A stretch of DNA of 64,000 nt from Sphingobacteriaceae bacterium DW12 (lineage in GTDB: Bacteria; Bacteroidota; Bacteroidia; Sphingobacteriales; Sphingobacteriaceae): assembly GCA_000783305.1 (NCBI GenBank), contig JROE01000004.1, forward strand, positions 310,001 to 374,000, in the 5' to 3' direction. Numbering within the stretch: position 1 is the stretch's first letter; each line of letters starts with the position of its first letter. Made by a program: the position numbers and the translations under genes. The notes beneath the pieces are model-generated. The model was not told the DNA's origin. It saw only the letters and a program-made list of their open reading frames with translations, and ran no database searches. Below are positions 10,021-19,654 of the stretch, one piece after another.

Positions 10021-10076
10021 CTAATCACCAATAGCTAACTCCTAATCTCTAACACCTAACTCCTAGCGTCTACCCC
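10021..10076. repeat. Degenerate CTAACTCCTA tract
   Basis: Tandem 8-10 bp words such as CTAACTCCTA, ATCTCTAA and CACCTAACTCCTAG, read on the plus strand, directly after the stop codon of the minus-strand oxidoreductase gene. It is the leftmost of at least ten such tracts in the window, all with the C-rich strand on plus. Confidence 0.75.
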
Positions 10077-11720
10077 CTAATCCACTGCCAGCACCTGATT
10101 TTGCGCCAACAACGCCTTCCGAAGGTCCGCATAATCTACTTCTTGTACGGTTTTATTACCATCGATAGCTAGCACTGCTGCGGTTGCTGCACTCTCCCCC
10201 AATATCATGAAGACAGGCTCCATCCGAATACTTCCGAAAGCAATATGCGAGCTCGAGACACATACCGGCACCAACAGGTTTGTACATTCCTCTCTCTTGG
10301 GCACCAAGGCACCATAGGATATCTGGTATGGCTTTTTGGGCGACACACCAATATCTCCTTCATTCTGCACATTTCCATCAGGCTTTATGTAACGCTGCAC
10401 GTTGTGCGAATCCAATGTATATGAGCCCATTCCCACCGGGTCACTGATTTCACGTTCGCTAAATGTATCATGCTCTGTCATCACATAATGCCCTACCATA
10501 CGGCGAGCCTCTCGGATATACAATTGGTGTGGCCAATGTCCATTATCCACGAATTCATCTTTCGCCAGTCCCCATTTTGCCATTTCTACACGTACATCTT
10601 GCGGCACTTTAGGGTCATGGCTCAGAAAATAAAGAAGCCCCTTTTGGTAGTCCGCATGCTCCTTGATGATTTCCCGGCGACGTGCATAGCTCGCCTCGGG
10701 ATAGTCGTAGTTCATCCCTATAAAATCTGTGCTGAAGGGACCATGATTGTTGGTATCCGTTTTTCGATTGGGTATGGGATCGAACTTATTGAATGTTTCC
10801 CGCCAACCACTGGCAAATACCCGAGCCAGCAACTCATAATGATCTGCATTATAATTATCGGGCTTAGTAAAGGCCACCCTATTTTCCGGTGCATTACTCA
10901 AGCACATCCTAAAGCAGTAAGCCTGTAATCGATAATCAGCAGCCCCATATTCTCCAGGGTGCTCCGCAGATACCCCATATACCAATCCGCTAGTACTATC
11001 TCCGGGTATTTTATAGGCGCTGATATCCGTTTTAAACCAGTGGCTGTGATGCAGTACCCCCACCTGCACACCGTTCCACTTCTCTTTATATGTTGCATTT
11101 GCCTCACGACCAACATGATAGCTCACCCCAGCAGCAGCCAGCAAATCGCCCTCGTAAGTCGCATCAATAAATACTTTACCCCTATAAGTCTTTCCATCCA
11201 AGGTCGCAATCGAGACGATACGTCCATCTTCTTTGACAATGCCTTTTTCCCGATCCAACCAAGCGTCACGCCTTACATCAATTTCATACTCTCGGATATA
11301 ATCTTCAAAAATCTGCTCTGCCACATGTGGTTCAAAGATCCACATCGTCCGTGCGTCTCCATCGATTGCAGGTGTACCCTGCCCCTTATTACCATATTCT
11401 GCCTGTTGCTGCCAGCGCCATGCTGTGCTGTCCTGATAGTGCAAGTACACCCTGTGGTAGAAATCTCGGGATAGCCCCCCTATCACTGACTTATCCCCCG
11501 TATCGGTAAACCCGAGCCCCCCCGATGAGAGTCCTCCGATGTGTGTATCGGGCGAGACGACGATAACCGATTTTCCGGATTTCTTCGCTTGTATCGCTGC
11601 CGTAATAGCTGCCGATGTACCGCCGTAGATAATAATATCTGCTTGATTATTGACAGGCTCCGCTTGACCACAAGCGCTTAATATCCCGATAATTACAAAA
11701 CAATAGAATAGTTTCTTCAT
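10077..11720 (-). CDS. FAD-dependent oxidoreductase lipoprotein
   Basis: 547 residues. The lipobox LSAC gives a lipidated Cys at residue 17. A dinucleotide-binding fold follows immediately (ADIIIYGGTSAAITAA, about 28-44), with GGLSSGGLGFTDTG and the FIDATYEGDLLAAAGV motif of the FAD_oxidored family, members of which in Bacteroidota are often named 'xanthan lyase' without proof. It is the last gene of the sigma/FecR/SusC/SusD/SGNH unit. It may oxidise a sugar or sugar acid in the periplasm; the substrate is unknown. Confidence 0.88.
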   Translation of the reverse strand: MKKLFYCFVIIGILSACGQAEPVNNQADIIIYGGTSAAITAAIQAKKSGKSVIVVSPDTHIGGLSSGGLGFTDTGDKSVIGGLSRDFYHRVYLHYQDSTAWRWQQQAEYGNKGQGTPAIDGDARTMWIFEPHVAEQIFEDYIREYEIDVRRDAWLDREKGIVKEDGRIVSIATLDGKTYRGKVFIDATYEGDLLAAAGVSYHVGREANATYKEKWNGVQVGVLHHSHWFKTDISAYKIPGDSTSGLVYGVSAEHPGEYGAADYRLQAYCFRMCLSNAPENRVAFTKPDNYNADHYELLARVFASGWRETFNKFDPIPNRKTDTNNHGPFSTDFIGMNYDYPEASYARRREIIKEHADYQKGLLYFLSHDPKVPQDVRVEMAKWGLAKDEFVDNGHWPHQLYIREARRMVGHYVMTEHDTFSEREISDPVGMGSYTLDSHNVQRYIKPDGNVQNEGDIGVSPKKPYQISYGALVPKREECTNLLVPVCVSSSHIAFGSIRMEPVFMILGESAATAAVLAIDGNKTVQEVDYADLRKALLAQNQVLAVD

Positions 11721-11737
11721 AAATGTTGTAGTTTATT

Positions 11738-12421
11738 TTATAGACTAGTAGTAGGTAATATATTCTTCAAAATATGAGGAGCAATAATCTGCTCCCCTCC
11801 TTTCGTATTGGGGTGTATACCATCAGGCACGTACTCCCGGAAGATAGCTTCCCCCTGCTCCAACACCCGCTCCCAATTAGCATAGTGATCGATTAAGGTC
11901 ACTCCTTTTTTCTGCGCCGTCTCTCGATACATCGCATAATAATCTGCAAGATGGGGTCTGAATCCGGCTGATTTGCCTATCGGCATATTCATCACCTGCA
12001 AGAAGATTTCGCAATCCTGTACCGACAACCGGATCCTATCGATCATATACGCCAGGTTCAGGCGGGCCACGGCTACCGAAGTTTGGTAATCCCGAAAAGC
12101 ATCATTGATTCCAAATTCGATGATTACCGCGTCCGGCTTCTTCGCGATTACACTATCTTCTAGATGGGTCACCCCCCAAGTAGACCACATCCCTCCCTTC
12201 CCAGCAAGCGTATAGGTCACTAGGCTATCCCCATACCGTTTGTTCAACTCCACCGCGACAGGACGCATCCATGCATTTCCACAAGCGCCACTTGACAAGC
12301 TCGTCCCATATACCACGATATGCTGTGCCTGTCCACTCCTTAGGTGCTCAATCAGGCCATTTTGACCATACGTAGTCAGCGCTATCAACAGGCCACACAT
12401 TATTCCGACTATCTTCCTCAT
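11738..12421 (-). CDS. Secreted SGNH/GDSL-family hydrolase
   Basis: 227 residues with a signal peptide ending near residue 19 (TTYGQ). All catalytic blocks are present: GTSLSSG with nucleophile Ser41, AGKGG around 73-77, GIND at 104-107, and DGIHPN with Asp200 and His203. Such enzymes commonly remove acetyl or other acyl groups from polysaccharides. Located 17 bp before the oxidoreductase and 23 bp after the SusD gene, it suggests that the imported glycan is esterified. Confidence 0.9.
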   Translation of the reverse strand: MRKIVGIMCGLLIALTTYGQNGLIEHLRSGQAQHIVVYGTSLSSGACGNAWMRPVAVELNKRYGDSLVTYTLAGKGGMWSTWGVTHLEDSVIAKKPDAVIIEFGINDAFRDYQTSVAVARLNLAYMIDRIRLSVQDCEIFLQVMNMPIGKSAGFRPHLADYYAMYRETAQKKGVTLIDHYANWERVLEQGEAIFREYVPDGIHPNTKGGEQIIAPHILKNILPTTSL

Positions 12422-12444
12422 CGTTTATAATTACACGTTTTAAG

Positions 12445-13905
12445 TTAGTACCCCGGATTCTGGTCCGCTTGCGTCAGTGCAGGGTTACTGTTGATTTCGT
12501 TTTCGGGAATTGGGAACAGCATCCGTTCATCCATGTAGGTTTTGCCTATTGCCTGAAAGGCCGATTTCACCTTACCTGTACGTTTTAGGTCCCACCAACG
12601 CTTAGCTTCCAGTATAAATTCGTACCCCCTCTCCTGTAATACGACATCTCTAAACGTATGGACATCATCGATTCCCGTATAATCCACTGCTGACGGGGCA
12701 TTCAACGGGTAGCCGTACGCTCTTCGCTTGATGATGTTCAACCGCTCCAAAGCCATCGGCGTCACGGACTGGGCCGCCAAAGCTGCCGCTTCTGCATATA
12801 TCAAATAGGCTTCTGCATACCGCAATATAGGCAAACTATATACATTGAGGCCGGCAGCATTCGAGATAAATTTCTTGAACAAGATGGGCGAGGTAGCCGG
12901 TAGGCTCACTTCGTTGCCATTTCCGTCGAGGTGCTTGGTATATAAGTTGAATGGCTTTCTCATATCCGCATCGTCCCATCCCTTTCCGATAAATGAGTTG
13001 GTATTGGGTATCCACGCCCAGAATCCCCTGCTCGAATAATTATAGGGCGGTGTATTCCCCCGATGTAGATACAGGGGTAGTTCCGAAAATCTATTTTCCG
13101 AATGATGTACCGAGAATACATCTTCCGAGCAGGTTTGCGTCGCAAATATTTCGTAGAAATCATCAGGTTTATCCACCTTTACCAAGCTGTACACGCCTGC
13201 GGTGATCACCTCGTCCGCCTTGGTTGCCGCCTTTTGCCACTCCCCCATTGTCAGATATACATTTGCAAGCAGCAATTTAGCTGCTCCCATAGAGGCCTTT
13301 CCGGTCTCTGCTTTCACGGAGGGCGGCAGGTCATGCTGGGCCGCTTCCAAATCAGACACGATAAGTTCGTATACTTTTTCCACCGGTTCACGCGGTGCCG
13401 ACAGTCCACTTAAGCCTTTATTTTCGTTTAATCGGATCGGTACTGCTCCCCAACCCTTCACCAGGTTGAAATATGCCATTGCCCGTATAAACCGAGCCTC
13501 TGCCAAGACCCTTTTTCGGACGCCGTCAGACATGTTTTCGATTCCCGGAACATTGTCCAGCACCGCATTCGCCCTGTTGATCGATTGATATAAGATAGAC
13601 CAGCCTGTGGCGGCCCTACCGATGCTCGTATTGTCCAGCACATGTGTAAAATCAGATATCGGTGCCTGTGACCCCCTTCCTTCTATATAATCGCCATGCA
13701 ATTCCAGCAGCAGGTAGTAGTTTACATTGTAATAGTCCCGATTGAAAGAAGAATATGCACCCGCTATGGCACCTAAAGCATCTGTCTCGTTCTGATAGAA
13801 GTTGTCCCGATTGATAAAATCCTGGGGTACCTCATCCAATAAGCTGCTGCATGAAGTACTAAATAGCGCTGTCAGCGATAAAAATCCAATGATGAAATAT
13901 TTCAT
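12445..13905 (-). CDS. SusD/RagB-family nutrient-binding lipoprotein
   Basis: 486 residues from ATG 13905 (MKYFIIGFLSL). A longer frame to 13971 would overlap the susC end and disrupt the signal peptide, so it is rejected. The lipobox LFSTSC places the lipidated Cys at residue 19. SusD features include LLDEVPQDF, the ARFIRAMAYFNLVKGWGAVPI helix, LPILRYAEAYLIYAEAAAL, ERGYEFILEAKRWWDLKRTG, and a PIPENEINSNP end. It follows the STN-type SusC by 13 bp. Confidence 0.93.
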   Translation of the reverse strand: MKYFIIGFLSLTALFSTSCSSLLDEVPQDFINRDNFYQNETDALGAIAGAYSSFNRDYYNVNYYLLLELHGDYIEGRGSQAPISDFTHVLDNTSIGRAATGWSILYQSINRANAVLDNVPGIENMSDGVRKRVLAEARFIRAMAYFNLVKGWGAVPIRLNENKGLSGLSAPREPVEKVYELIVSDLEAAQHDLPPSVKAETGKASMGAAKLLLANVYLTMGEWQKAATKADEVITAGVYSLVKVDKPDDFYEIFATQTCSEDVFSVHHSENRFSELPLYLHRGNTPPYNYSSRGFWAWIPNTNSFIGKGWDDADMRKPFNLYTKHLDGNGNEVSLPATSPILFKKFISNAAGLNVYSLPILRYAEAYLIYAEAAALAAQSVTPMALERLNIIKRRAYGYPLNAPSAVDYTGIDDVHTFRDVVLQERGYEFILEAKRWWDLKRTGKVKSAFQAIGKTYMDERMLFPIPENEINSNPALTQADQNPGY

Positions 13906-13918
13906 GATCCCGTATCTA

Positions 13919-16900
13919 TTAAAATGAAAAATTAATTCCAGCCATATACATTTTGGCTGTCGGATAGGCACTTTGGTCTATCCCCATACGCAGTCTATCC
14001 CCTACTCCTTGCCCGTCTGATTCCGTAGTATTAACATCCGGATCGATACCCGGGTAGTTCGTAATCGTGAACAGGTTGACACCCGACACATAGACCTGCG
14101 CCCGCTTCACCTTTGAATTGGTCCACTTGGCGATAGGCATATTGTACGCCAGTCTGACCGATTTCAGGCGTAGATAGCTTCCATCCTCAATAAAGCGATC
14201 GGAGACATCCACCAACGTAGTAGAGCTGATTTTCGGGTATTTCGCGTTCGGATTGGGTGATTCTGCTGTCCAATAATTACCCACTAAATCCTGAAATTGA
14301 TTGGTCCCGCGTTGGAAAGAGTTGAGGTTTGTCCCCGCTGTTGCCCAGAAGATATCATTCCCTGTCACGCCCTCTATAAAAAGGTTCAATTCCAGGTTTT
14401 TGTAGGAGAAGTTGCTGTTAAATCCATATACCATGTTCGGATACGGATTCCCGATAATCACGCGGTCCAGCGCGTTTATTTGTCCATCTTGATTCTGATC
14501 CACATATTTGATCAATCCCTTATCATCCAATCCATCTTCGATCAGTCCCAGAAACATCCCGAAAGGCTGTCCTTCTCTAGCGATGTTCATACTCGATCGG
14601 AATTGGTTCAATTCTGCACTGAAGATATCATTGCCTCCCGCTAGCGAAATAATTTTATTCTTATTCGTCGAAAGCCGGACTGTTGCATCCCATTTAAATT
14701 CGCGTGTCAAGATATCCGCTGCCAAGTTGAATTCAAATCCTTGATTCCTTATTTCGCCGATATTCTGCAGCATAGACCCAAAGCCTACCGAAGGAGGCAG
14801 TGGCACCGATGCCAATAAATCGGTGGTATTCTTGATATAATAATCCGCTGTTATCTTGAATCGGTTGTTCAATAGCGCCAGGTCTATGCCCACGTCCATC
14901 TGTGTCGTCGTCTCCCACTTTAGATCAGGGTTGGCTATACCCGAGGGCACATAGCCGATGATCTCCGTACTATTGCCGTAGATGGTCCTTACCGGTGAAA
15001 TACGATCTCGTGATTGGTAGGGCGATAACGCCGTATTCCCGGTCACCCCTACACTGGCCCTTAGCTTCAATTCATCGATAGCCTCGACCTCCTGAAGAAA
15101 AGGCTCATTGCTCGCTTTCCAAGCCACCGCTCCAGATGGGAATGCCGCCCATTTATTATTTTCACCAAAGCGCGACGATCCATCGGCACGTATGCTAGCC
15201 GTCAGCAAATACTTGTCCGCGTAGGAGTAGTTGGCCCTTGCCAACCAGGAGGCCATCGCCCATTTGGATATCCCAGACGAAGGTGGATTCACCGTCTCGG
15301 CTACCCCCAGGTTGTAATTCTCGGTATTGTTGTTTGCAAACCCGCTCACACTGATTCCCGATGTACGGAGGGTTTCATCCTGATAGGTAAATCCTCCCAT
15401 CAAGCCCAGCTGATGCCGATCCCCGAATGCACGGCTATAATTCAAGATATTCTCGTTCAAGAAGGACGACCTATAGGAAGTCCCTTGCGAGGCGCCTCCC
15501 CTATCATTTTCAAAAATAAGAGGTCTAAATTCCTCTGTCGCTACGTTATGGGCCTCGGTGCCCAATAAGGTTTTGAAGGTCAGCCCTTCGGCAAGCTTGA
15601 CCGTGAAGCTCGTATTGCCAATCAATACATTGGTAAAGCCTCTATTTTTATAGGGTTTGTGATAGATCAGCGGGTTGACCATCGTAGCCTCCGCAAACGA
15701 GTATATCTGACCTATCTGTGTATATCGTCCATTGGCATCGTACACATCCAATGTGGGCGGGGCCGACACCGCACCCGAATATACCGTATTACCGAAATTG
15801 CCATTATCCACCGGCACTTGGAAACGCTCTCTTCGAGACAAGTTGATGTTGACATCCATGGTCAACCAATCAAACAGCTGATGGTCCATGTTCAGTCTCA
15901 CCGCCCCCCGTTTAGCCCCCGTATTGATGATGATTCCATCTTGATCGTAGTAGCTTCCAGATAGGGAGTATCGACTTTTTTCAGATCCCCCTGAGAAGGT
16001 AAGCGTATGATTGTGTAGGATAGCACTTCTTAATACCTCACTTTGCCAATCCGTACCCGGTCCCTTAATTTCATTGACATCAAAAAACGGCTGTTGTCCA
16101 CTGTTCTTTAACCATTCATTGGCTACGATGGCATATTCCTTCGCATCCAATACCTTCATCCGTTTGATGTCTTCTTGTACCCCGACCTGACTCTGCAGGT
16201 CTATTTTCGTAGGTTGGCCCGATTTTCCCTTTTTGGAGGTAATAATGACCACCCCATTCGCTCCCCTTGCACCATATATAGCGGTAGCGGAGGCATCCTT
16301 CAAGATATCGACCGATTCTATATCAGATGGGTTGAGATAGCTGATATCTCCCGTCACCGGAAATCCGTCTACCACATACAGGGGCTGGTTGTCCCCTATC
16401 ATGGAGTTGCCGCCCCGTATCCGCACCTCCATTCGAGATCCTGGAGCTCCCGAATTCTGCACCACACGTACCCCCGTAGCGCCGGCTTTCAAGGCCTGCT
16501 CCATATTGTATACCGGTACCGCTTCCAGCTGGGCAGGTTTCACTTGTGATACCGACCCCGTCAGATCCGATTTTCGCATCGTTCCGTAGCCCACCACCAC
16601 CACTTCATCCAAATCGGCTATCTCTTCGCCCAATAGCATGTCGATCCGCACTTGGCTTCCCACCACCATCTCCTTGGTTTGCCGACCTATTAACGCATAG
16701 GTCAGGGTAGTCGCCCCGTTCGGGAGGCGAATTTCATACGCTCCATCACCATTGGTCGTGGTGGCCACCTGGGTGCCCTTCACCCGTACCGTCACCCCCG
16801 CCAAAGGCTTTTGCTCATTATCGCTGACCACTCCCGAGACCAGCCGTTCTTGGGGCCTATCCTCGGCTTTTTCCCTTTGCGTAGGCTGCGGTGTGCCCGA

Positions 16901-17245
16901 CATGATGGTGACAATGCCATCATCAAGTGACCAGACCAATTCATGGCCTGCCAATATGGCCCGCATCGCCTCCGAAAATATCACATCTTTGACTTGCACA
17001 TTGACACGTGTCATGGCTATGCGATCGCCACGAAACAAGAAGGAATAGCCCTGTTGTTTTTGGATATCTTTCATGACATCCCGCAGACTGGTATTTTTGG
17101 CATGAAGAGTAATCTTTTGTGCTCGCCCTTCGGCCGCAGCCTGGACAATGAAAAGAAAAGTTAAAAAAATCGCTAATTTCATAGTAAGTAGCAATCGTGT
17201 TCTAAAAGACCAGTCCGGTCCTTTAAAAATTCGTTTAAAAATCAT
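13919..17245 (-). CDS. SusC-family TonB-dependent transducer with STN domain
   Basis: 1108 residues. The order is N-terminal signal (about 22-43), STN domain (about 44-115; KITLHAKNTSLRDVMKDI), carboxypeptidase-regulatory-like domain (about 136-205), DEVVVVGYG, plug (VLKDASATAIYGARGANGV), and a barrel ending in MAGINFSF. The STN domain is the part that contacts FecR-type anti-sigma factors, consistent with the FecR and ECF sigma genes just upstream. The receptor should both import the glycan and signal its presence. Confidence 0.95.
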   Translation of the reverse strand: MIFKRIFKGPDWSFRTRLLLTMKLAIFLTFLFIVQAAAEGRAQKITLHAKNTSLRDVMKDIQKQQGYSFLFRGDRIAMTRVNVQVKDVIFSEAMRAILAGHELVWSLDDGIVTIMSGTPQPTQREKAEDRPQERLVSGVVSDNEQKPLAGVTVRVKGTQVATTTNGDGAYEIRLPNGATTLTYALIGRQTKEMVVGSQVRIDMLLGEEIADLDEVVVVGYGTMRKSDLTGSVSQVKPAQLEAVPVYNMEQALKAGATGVRVVQNSGAPGSRMEVRIRGGNSMIGDNQPLYVVDGFPVTGDISYLNPSDIESVDILKDASATAIYGARGANGVVIITSKKGKSGQPTKIDLQSQVGVQEDIKRMKVLDAKEYAIVANEWLKNSGQQPFFDVNEIKGPGTDWQSEVLRSAILHNHTLTFSGGSEKSRYSLSGSYYDQDGIIINTGAKRGAVRLNMDHQLFDWLTMDVNINLSRRERFQVPVDNGNFGNTVYSGAVSAPPTLDVYDANGRYTQIGQIYSFAEATMVNPLIYHKPYKNRGFTNVLIGNTSFTVKLAEGLTFKTLLGTEAHNVATEEFRPLIFENDRGGASQGTSYRSSFLNENILNYSRAFGDRHQLGLMGGFTYQDETLRTSGISVSGFANNNTENYNLGVAETVNPPSSGISKWAMASWLARANYSYADKYLLTASIRADGSSRFGENNKWAAFPSGAVAWKASNEPFLQEVEAIDELKLRASVGVTGNTALSPYQSRDRISPVRTIYGNSTEIIGYVPSGIANPDLKWETTTQMDVGIDLALLNNRFKITADYYIKNTTDLLASVPLPPSVGFGSMLQNIGEIRNQGFEFNLAADILTREFKWDATVRLSTNKNKIISLAGGNDIFSAELNQFRSSMNIAREGQPFGMFLGLIEDGLDDKGLIKYVDQNQDGQINALDRVIIGNPYPNMVYGFNSNFSYKNLELNLFIEGVTGNDIFWATAGTNLNSFQRGTNQFQDLVGNYWTAESPNPNAKYPKISSTTLVDVSDRFIEDGSYLRLKSVRLAYNMPIAKWTNSKVKRAQVYVSGVNLFTITNYPGIDPDVNTTESDGQGVGDRLRMGIDQSAYPTAKMYMAGINFSF

Positions 17246-17507
17246 AAATTAGTGCTGTTTGGGTGATTCAAAATTGGTCATAGACCGGCAATTCAATACC
17301 GGTCCGTACTGTAATCCAAACGAAATCCACGGATGGTGTCTCCAGCATCATCCGTTGTTCCTTATTTTTCTTTCTGCTATACCGTCCTGTCGTTATGATG
17401 TATTCATAGTTATTTCTCCTCGTTTTTGATTATAATGGTTATGGTTTATATAAATGGGTCCACTTGCTTCCTATAAGCTGGGTATACCCTTCGTTTGTTT
17501 TCACGTG
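17246..17507 (-). promoter_or_regulatory. FecR-susC intergenic region with hairpins
   Basis: 262 bp, longer than the other gaps of this unit. GACCGG at 17283-17288 pairs with CCGGTC at 17299-17304, and a CGGATG...CATCCG repeat lies around 17325-17350. A promoter for susC is likely here, driven by the adjacent sigma factor. No exact promoter can be named. Confidence 0.45.
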
Positions 17508-18707
17508 CTATCTTTCGCCCTGCACAAGCAGCTGTTTATGGCCATTGGCCTCTGTAAGCCTGAAGGTCAGACCACTTTTTTCCAATGACTTCAATACCGA
17601 GCCCAGTGATTTACGCCGATCTATCATACCGAATATCCGCTTTTCGGGGATAGCACCTTGATACAGCACCTCCACATCATACCAGCGAGCCAGTTGGGCC
17701 AATGCGATTTGGGGCGACAAGTTATCGAAATAAAAGAATCCGTCTTTCCAAGCGGTAAATTGTTCGACATCCACCTTTCGGACGTCCATCTCAGACCTGC
17801 GTAGTGTCGCTTGCTCCCCTGGCAGCAACAGCGTGCCAGCCCCTCCATTCGTGACGATATTTACCTGGCCCTCTACCAAGGTTGTCTTCGTCTCGACATC
17901 CTCCACATAAGCTGATATATTAAATCCAGTCCCTAGAACCTCTACCACTTGATGTTTCGTTTTTACTTTAAATGGTACCGCAGCACCTGCCATAGGTCCG
18001 CCTCCTTTTGCTTGTTGTTTGGTCACATCAAAGTAGGCCTCTCCCTGCAGTTCGACCACCCTTTCCGTATCCGTGAATTTGGTCGGATATTTTAGGGTCG
18101 AGGCCGCATTCAGCCATACCTTTGTCCCATCTGGGAGTATCACTTGATACGTCCCCCCCTTAGGTGTAGTCAGTACCGCAGAGGTGAGTTCCCGATTCCC
18201 GCCCTCTTTGCTCAACAATGCACTGCCATCACCATACTTAATGGCATCCGGCCCTATTACAACCCCTGTCTGATGTTCATCCAATGCATAGGTACTTCCA
18301 TCAGCCAAAGTCAAGGTTGCTCGATTGCCCCCTGGCAACACCTGCTGAGGGTCTACCCTCGTTTGCCGCTCATCTTGCATATCCGGGCTCTCCTTTTTCC
18401 AATCCCCTATCCGCCAAAACACCAGGCCCACAATCAGTAGCGCTGCCGCTGCTACATAGGGTAGCGTCCGATATCTAAGGCCCCGTGACCTTGCCGGCAA
18501 TTCAATTGCGGCAAGCACAGCCTCCTTACTCCGTCGGGTAGCCTTCGCCATTTCCCCCGGTGTACGCCGCACATCGCTATTCGCCATATGTCGGTTGAGG
18601 GCAGCCTCGACCTGCAGCCGCTCCTGAGGAGTAGCCGTTCCTTCCATATAGCGTTCTAGTAGTTTCTGTGCGTCTGTATTTCCCATAGTGATAGCGTCAT
18701 CTTTCAT
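17508..18707 (-). CDS. FecR-family anti-sigma factor
   Basis: 399 residues. A cytoplasmic N-terminal region with ERYMEGTATPQERLQVEAAL is followed by a transmembrane helix at about 83-99 (YVAAAALLIVGLVFW), a FecR domain (about 140-250; ATLTLADGSTYALDEHQ, LPDGTKVWLNAASTLKYP), and a C-terminal DUF4974/STN-like domain (about 320-390; LAQLARWYDVEVLYQG). Inner-membrane protein that should hold the sigma factor inactive until the STN-type SusC signals. An alternative start is ATG at 18686. Confidence 0.93.
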   Translation of the reverse strand: MKDDAITMGNTDAQKLLERYMEGTATPQERLQVEAALNRHMANSDVRRTPGEMAKATRRSKEAVLAAIELPARSRGLRYRTLPYVAAAALLIVGLVFWRIGDWKKESPDMQDERQTRVDPQQVLPGGNRATLTLADGSTYALDEHQTGVVIGPDAIKYGDGSALLSKEGGNRELTSAVLTTPKGGTYQVILPDGTKVWLNAASTLKYPTKFTDTERVVELQGEAYFDVTKQQAKGGGPMAGAAVPFKVKTKHQVVEVLGTGFNISAYVEDVETKTTLVEGQVNIVTNGGAGTLLLPGEQATLRRSEMDVRKVDVEQFTAWKDGFFYFDNLSPQIALAQLARWYDVEVLYQGAIPEKRIFGMIDRRKSLGSVLKSLEKSGLTFRLTEANGHKQLLVQGER

Positions 18708-18764
18708 GTGTCTCTATATACAGTACACATCTGCTTCCCATAAATCCCGATTTATTTTATTTTT

Positions 18765-19346
18765 TTACGAAAGTAAAATAGCCAACGCTAGGGAGAGTCC
18801 CATACGCAGGCGAATATTGCCAACAGCCTGGCTCAATAGATTTTTCACGGTCTTCTCGGAGACCACCAGTGCTAGGGCAATCTCTTCATTGCTGCAATTC
18901 TCGAAGTGGGTCATCATGAATACCTTTCCCATCTTGCCGGGCAGTGCTGCAGCTATGCTTTCCAAACGCGCAATAAGCTCCTTCTCGATCATCCCTTGGT
19001 CCGCAGTCGTGTATCCCGCCGTTAGGTAGTGGGTCAATTCTTTTTTGAAAGCTGTATGCGTCGTCTTGGTCCGTTCTTGATTCAGGAAGCCGTTCCGAAC
19101 ACTCACTTTGAGATAATTAAAGAGATTTTTGGAATCGTCAAATCGTTCGCGGTTTTGCCACGCTCGGATAAATATCTCTTGGATGAGGTCCTCGCTTTGT
19201 TGACTATCATGCGTCAGTTGATCTGCATATTGGAGCAGAAAATGGTAATATCGATTAAAGATTTCTTCGAAGGCCTCCCGATCGCCATTCTTCAATAACG
19301 GAATCAAATGATTTTCGGGCAATACATGATAATTGGTTAGTTTCAT
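18765..19346 (-). CDS. ECF sigma-70 factor of the SusC/FecR system
   Basis: 193 residues from ATG 19346 (the frame also allows TTG at 19349). Region 2 includes FEEIFNRYYHFLLQYADQLT and SEDLIQEIFIRAWQNRERF; region 4 includes LPGKMGKVFMMTHFENCSNEEIALALVVSEKTVKNLLSQAV. The last residues (LSLALAILLS) are a hydrophobic tail, also seen in the second ECF factor here. It should drive the SusC-SusD-SGNH-oxidoreductase genes on the same strand, under control of FecR. Confidence 0.93.
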   Translation of the reverse strand: MKLTNYHVLPENHLIPLLKNGDREAFEEIFNRYYHFLLQYADQLTHDSQQSEDLIQEIFIRAWQNRERFDDSKNLFNYLKVSVRNGFLNQERTKTTHTAFKKELTHYLTAGYTTADQGMIEKELIARLESIAAALPGKMGKVFMMTHFENCSNEEIALALVVSEKTVKNLLSQAVGNIRLRMGLSLALAILLS

Positions 19347-19432
19347 CAACCCTAAGGTAGCTAATTCAGTTTAGTAATGAAAATTAGTAGCTAGCTTATT
19401 GCTAGTGATGGATGGTTAATGGCGGAGGGCTT

Positions 19433-19473
19433 ACAACAAAACACCCGTTGATAATAGCACACTATCAACGGGT
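19433..19473 (-). terminator. Terminator at the end of the polysaccharide operon
   Basis: ACCCGTTGATA (19443-19453) and TATCAACGGGT (19463-19473) form a perfect 11-bp stem with a 9-nt loop. In the minus-strand transcript it is followed by GTTTTGTTGT, a U-rich tail. It lies between the last polysaccharide gene (ending at 19655) and the ECF sigma gene, insulating the two units. Confidence 0.8.
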
Positions 19474-19480
19474 ATCTAAT

Positions 19481-19654
19481 TTCTAGTCCCTATCTCCTAA
19501 CCCCTAATCTCTAAAACCTAACTCCTAACCATCTAACTCCTAGTTTCTAAAACCTAACACCTCTCCATCCTCACCCCGTCACTCCGAACTTGATTCGGAG
19601 TCTCTCCGTCAAATGCAATACACCCGTCAAGCTCCTCCCCGCAATCACTAACTC
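19481..19654. repeat. CTAACTCC tract with one hairpin element
   Basis: Plus-strand C-rich words (CCTAACCCCTAATCTCTAA and similar) flank one copy of the dispersed hairpin: ACTCCGAA, loop CTTGA, TTCGGAGT at 19581-19601, then TCTCCGTCAAATGCAATACA. The same core and tail recur at 20.7-21.0 kb and 23.0-23.5 kb. Together with the terminator this fills the gap between the sigma gene and the nucleotidyltransferase. Confidence 0.8.
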
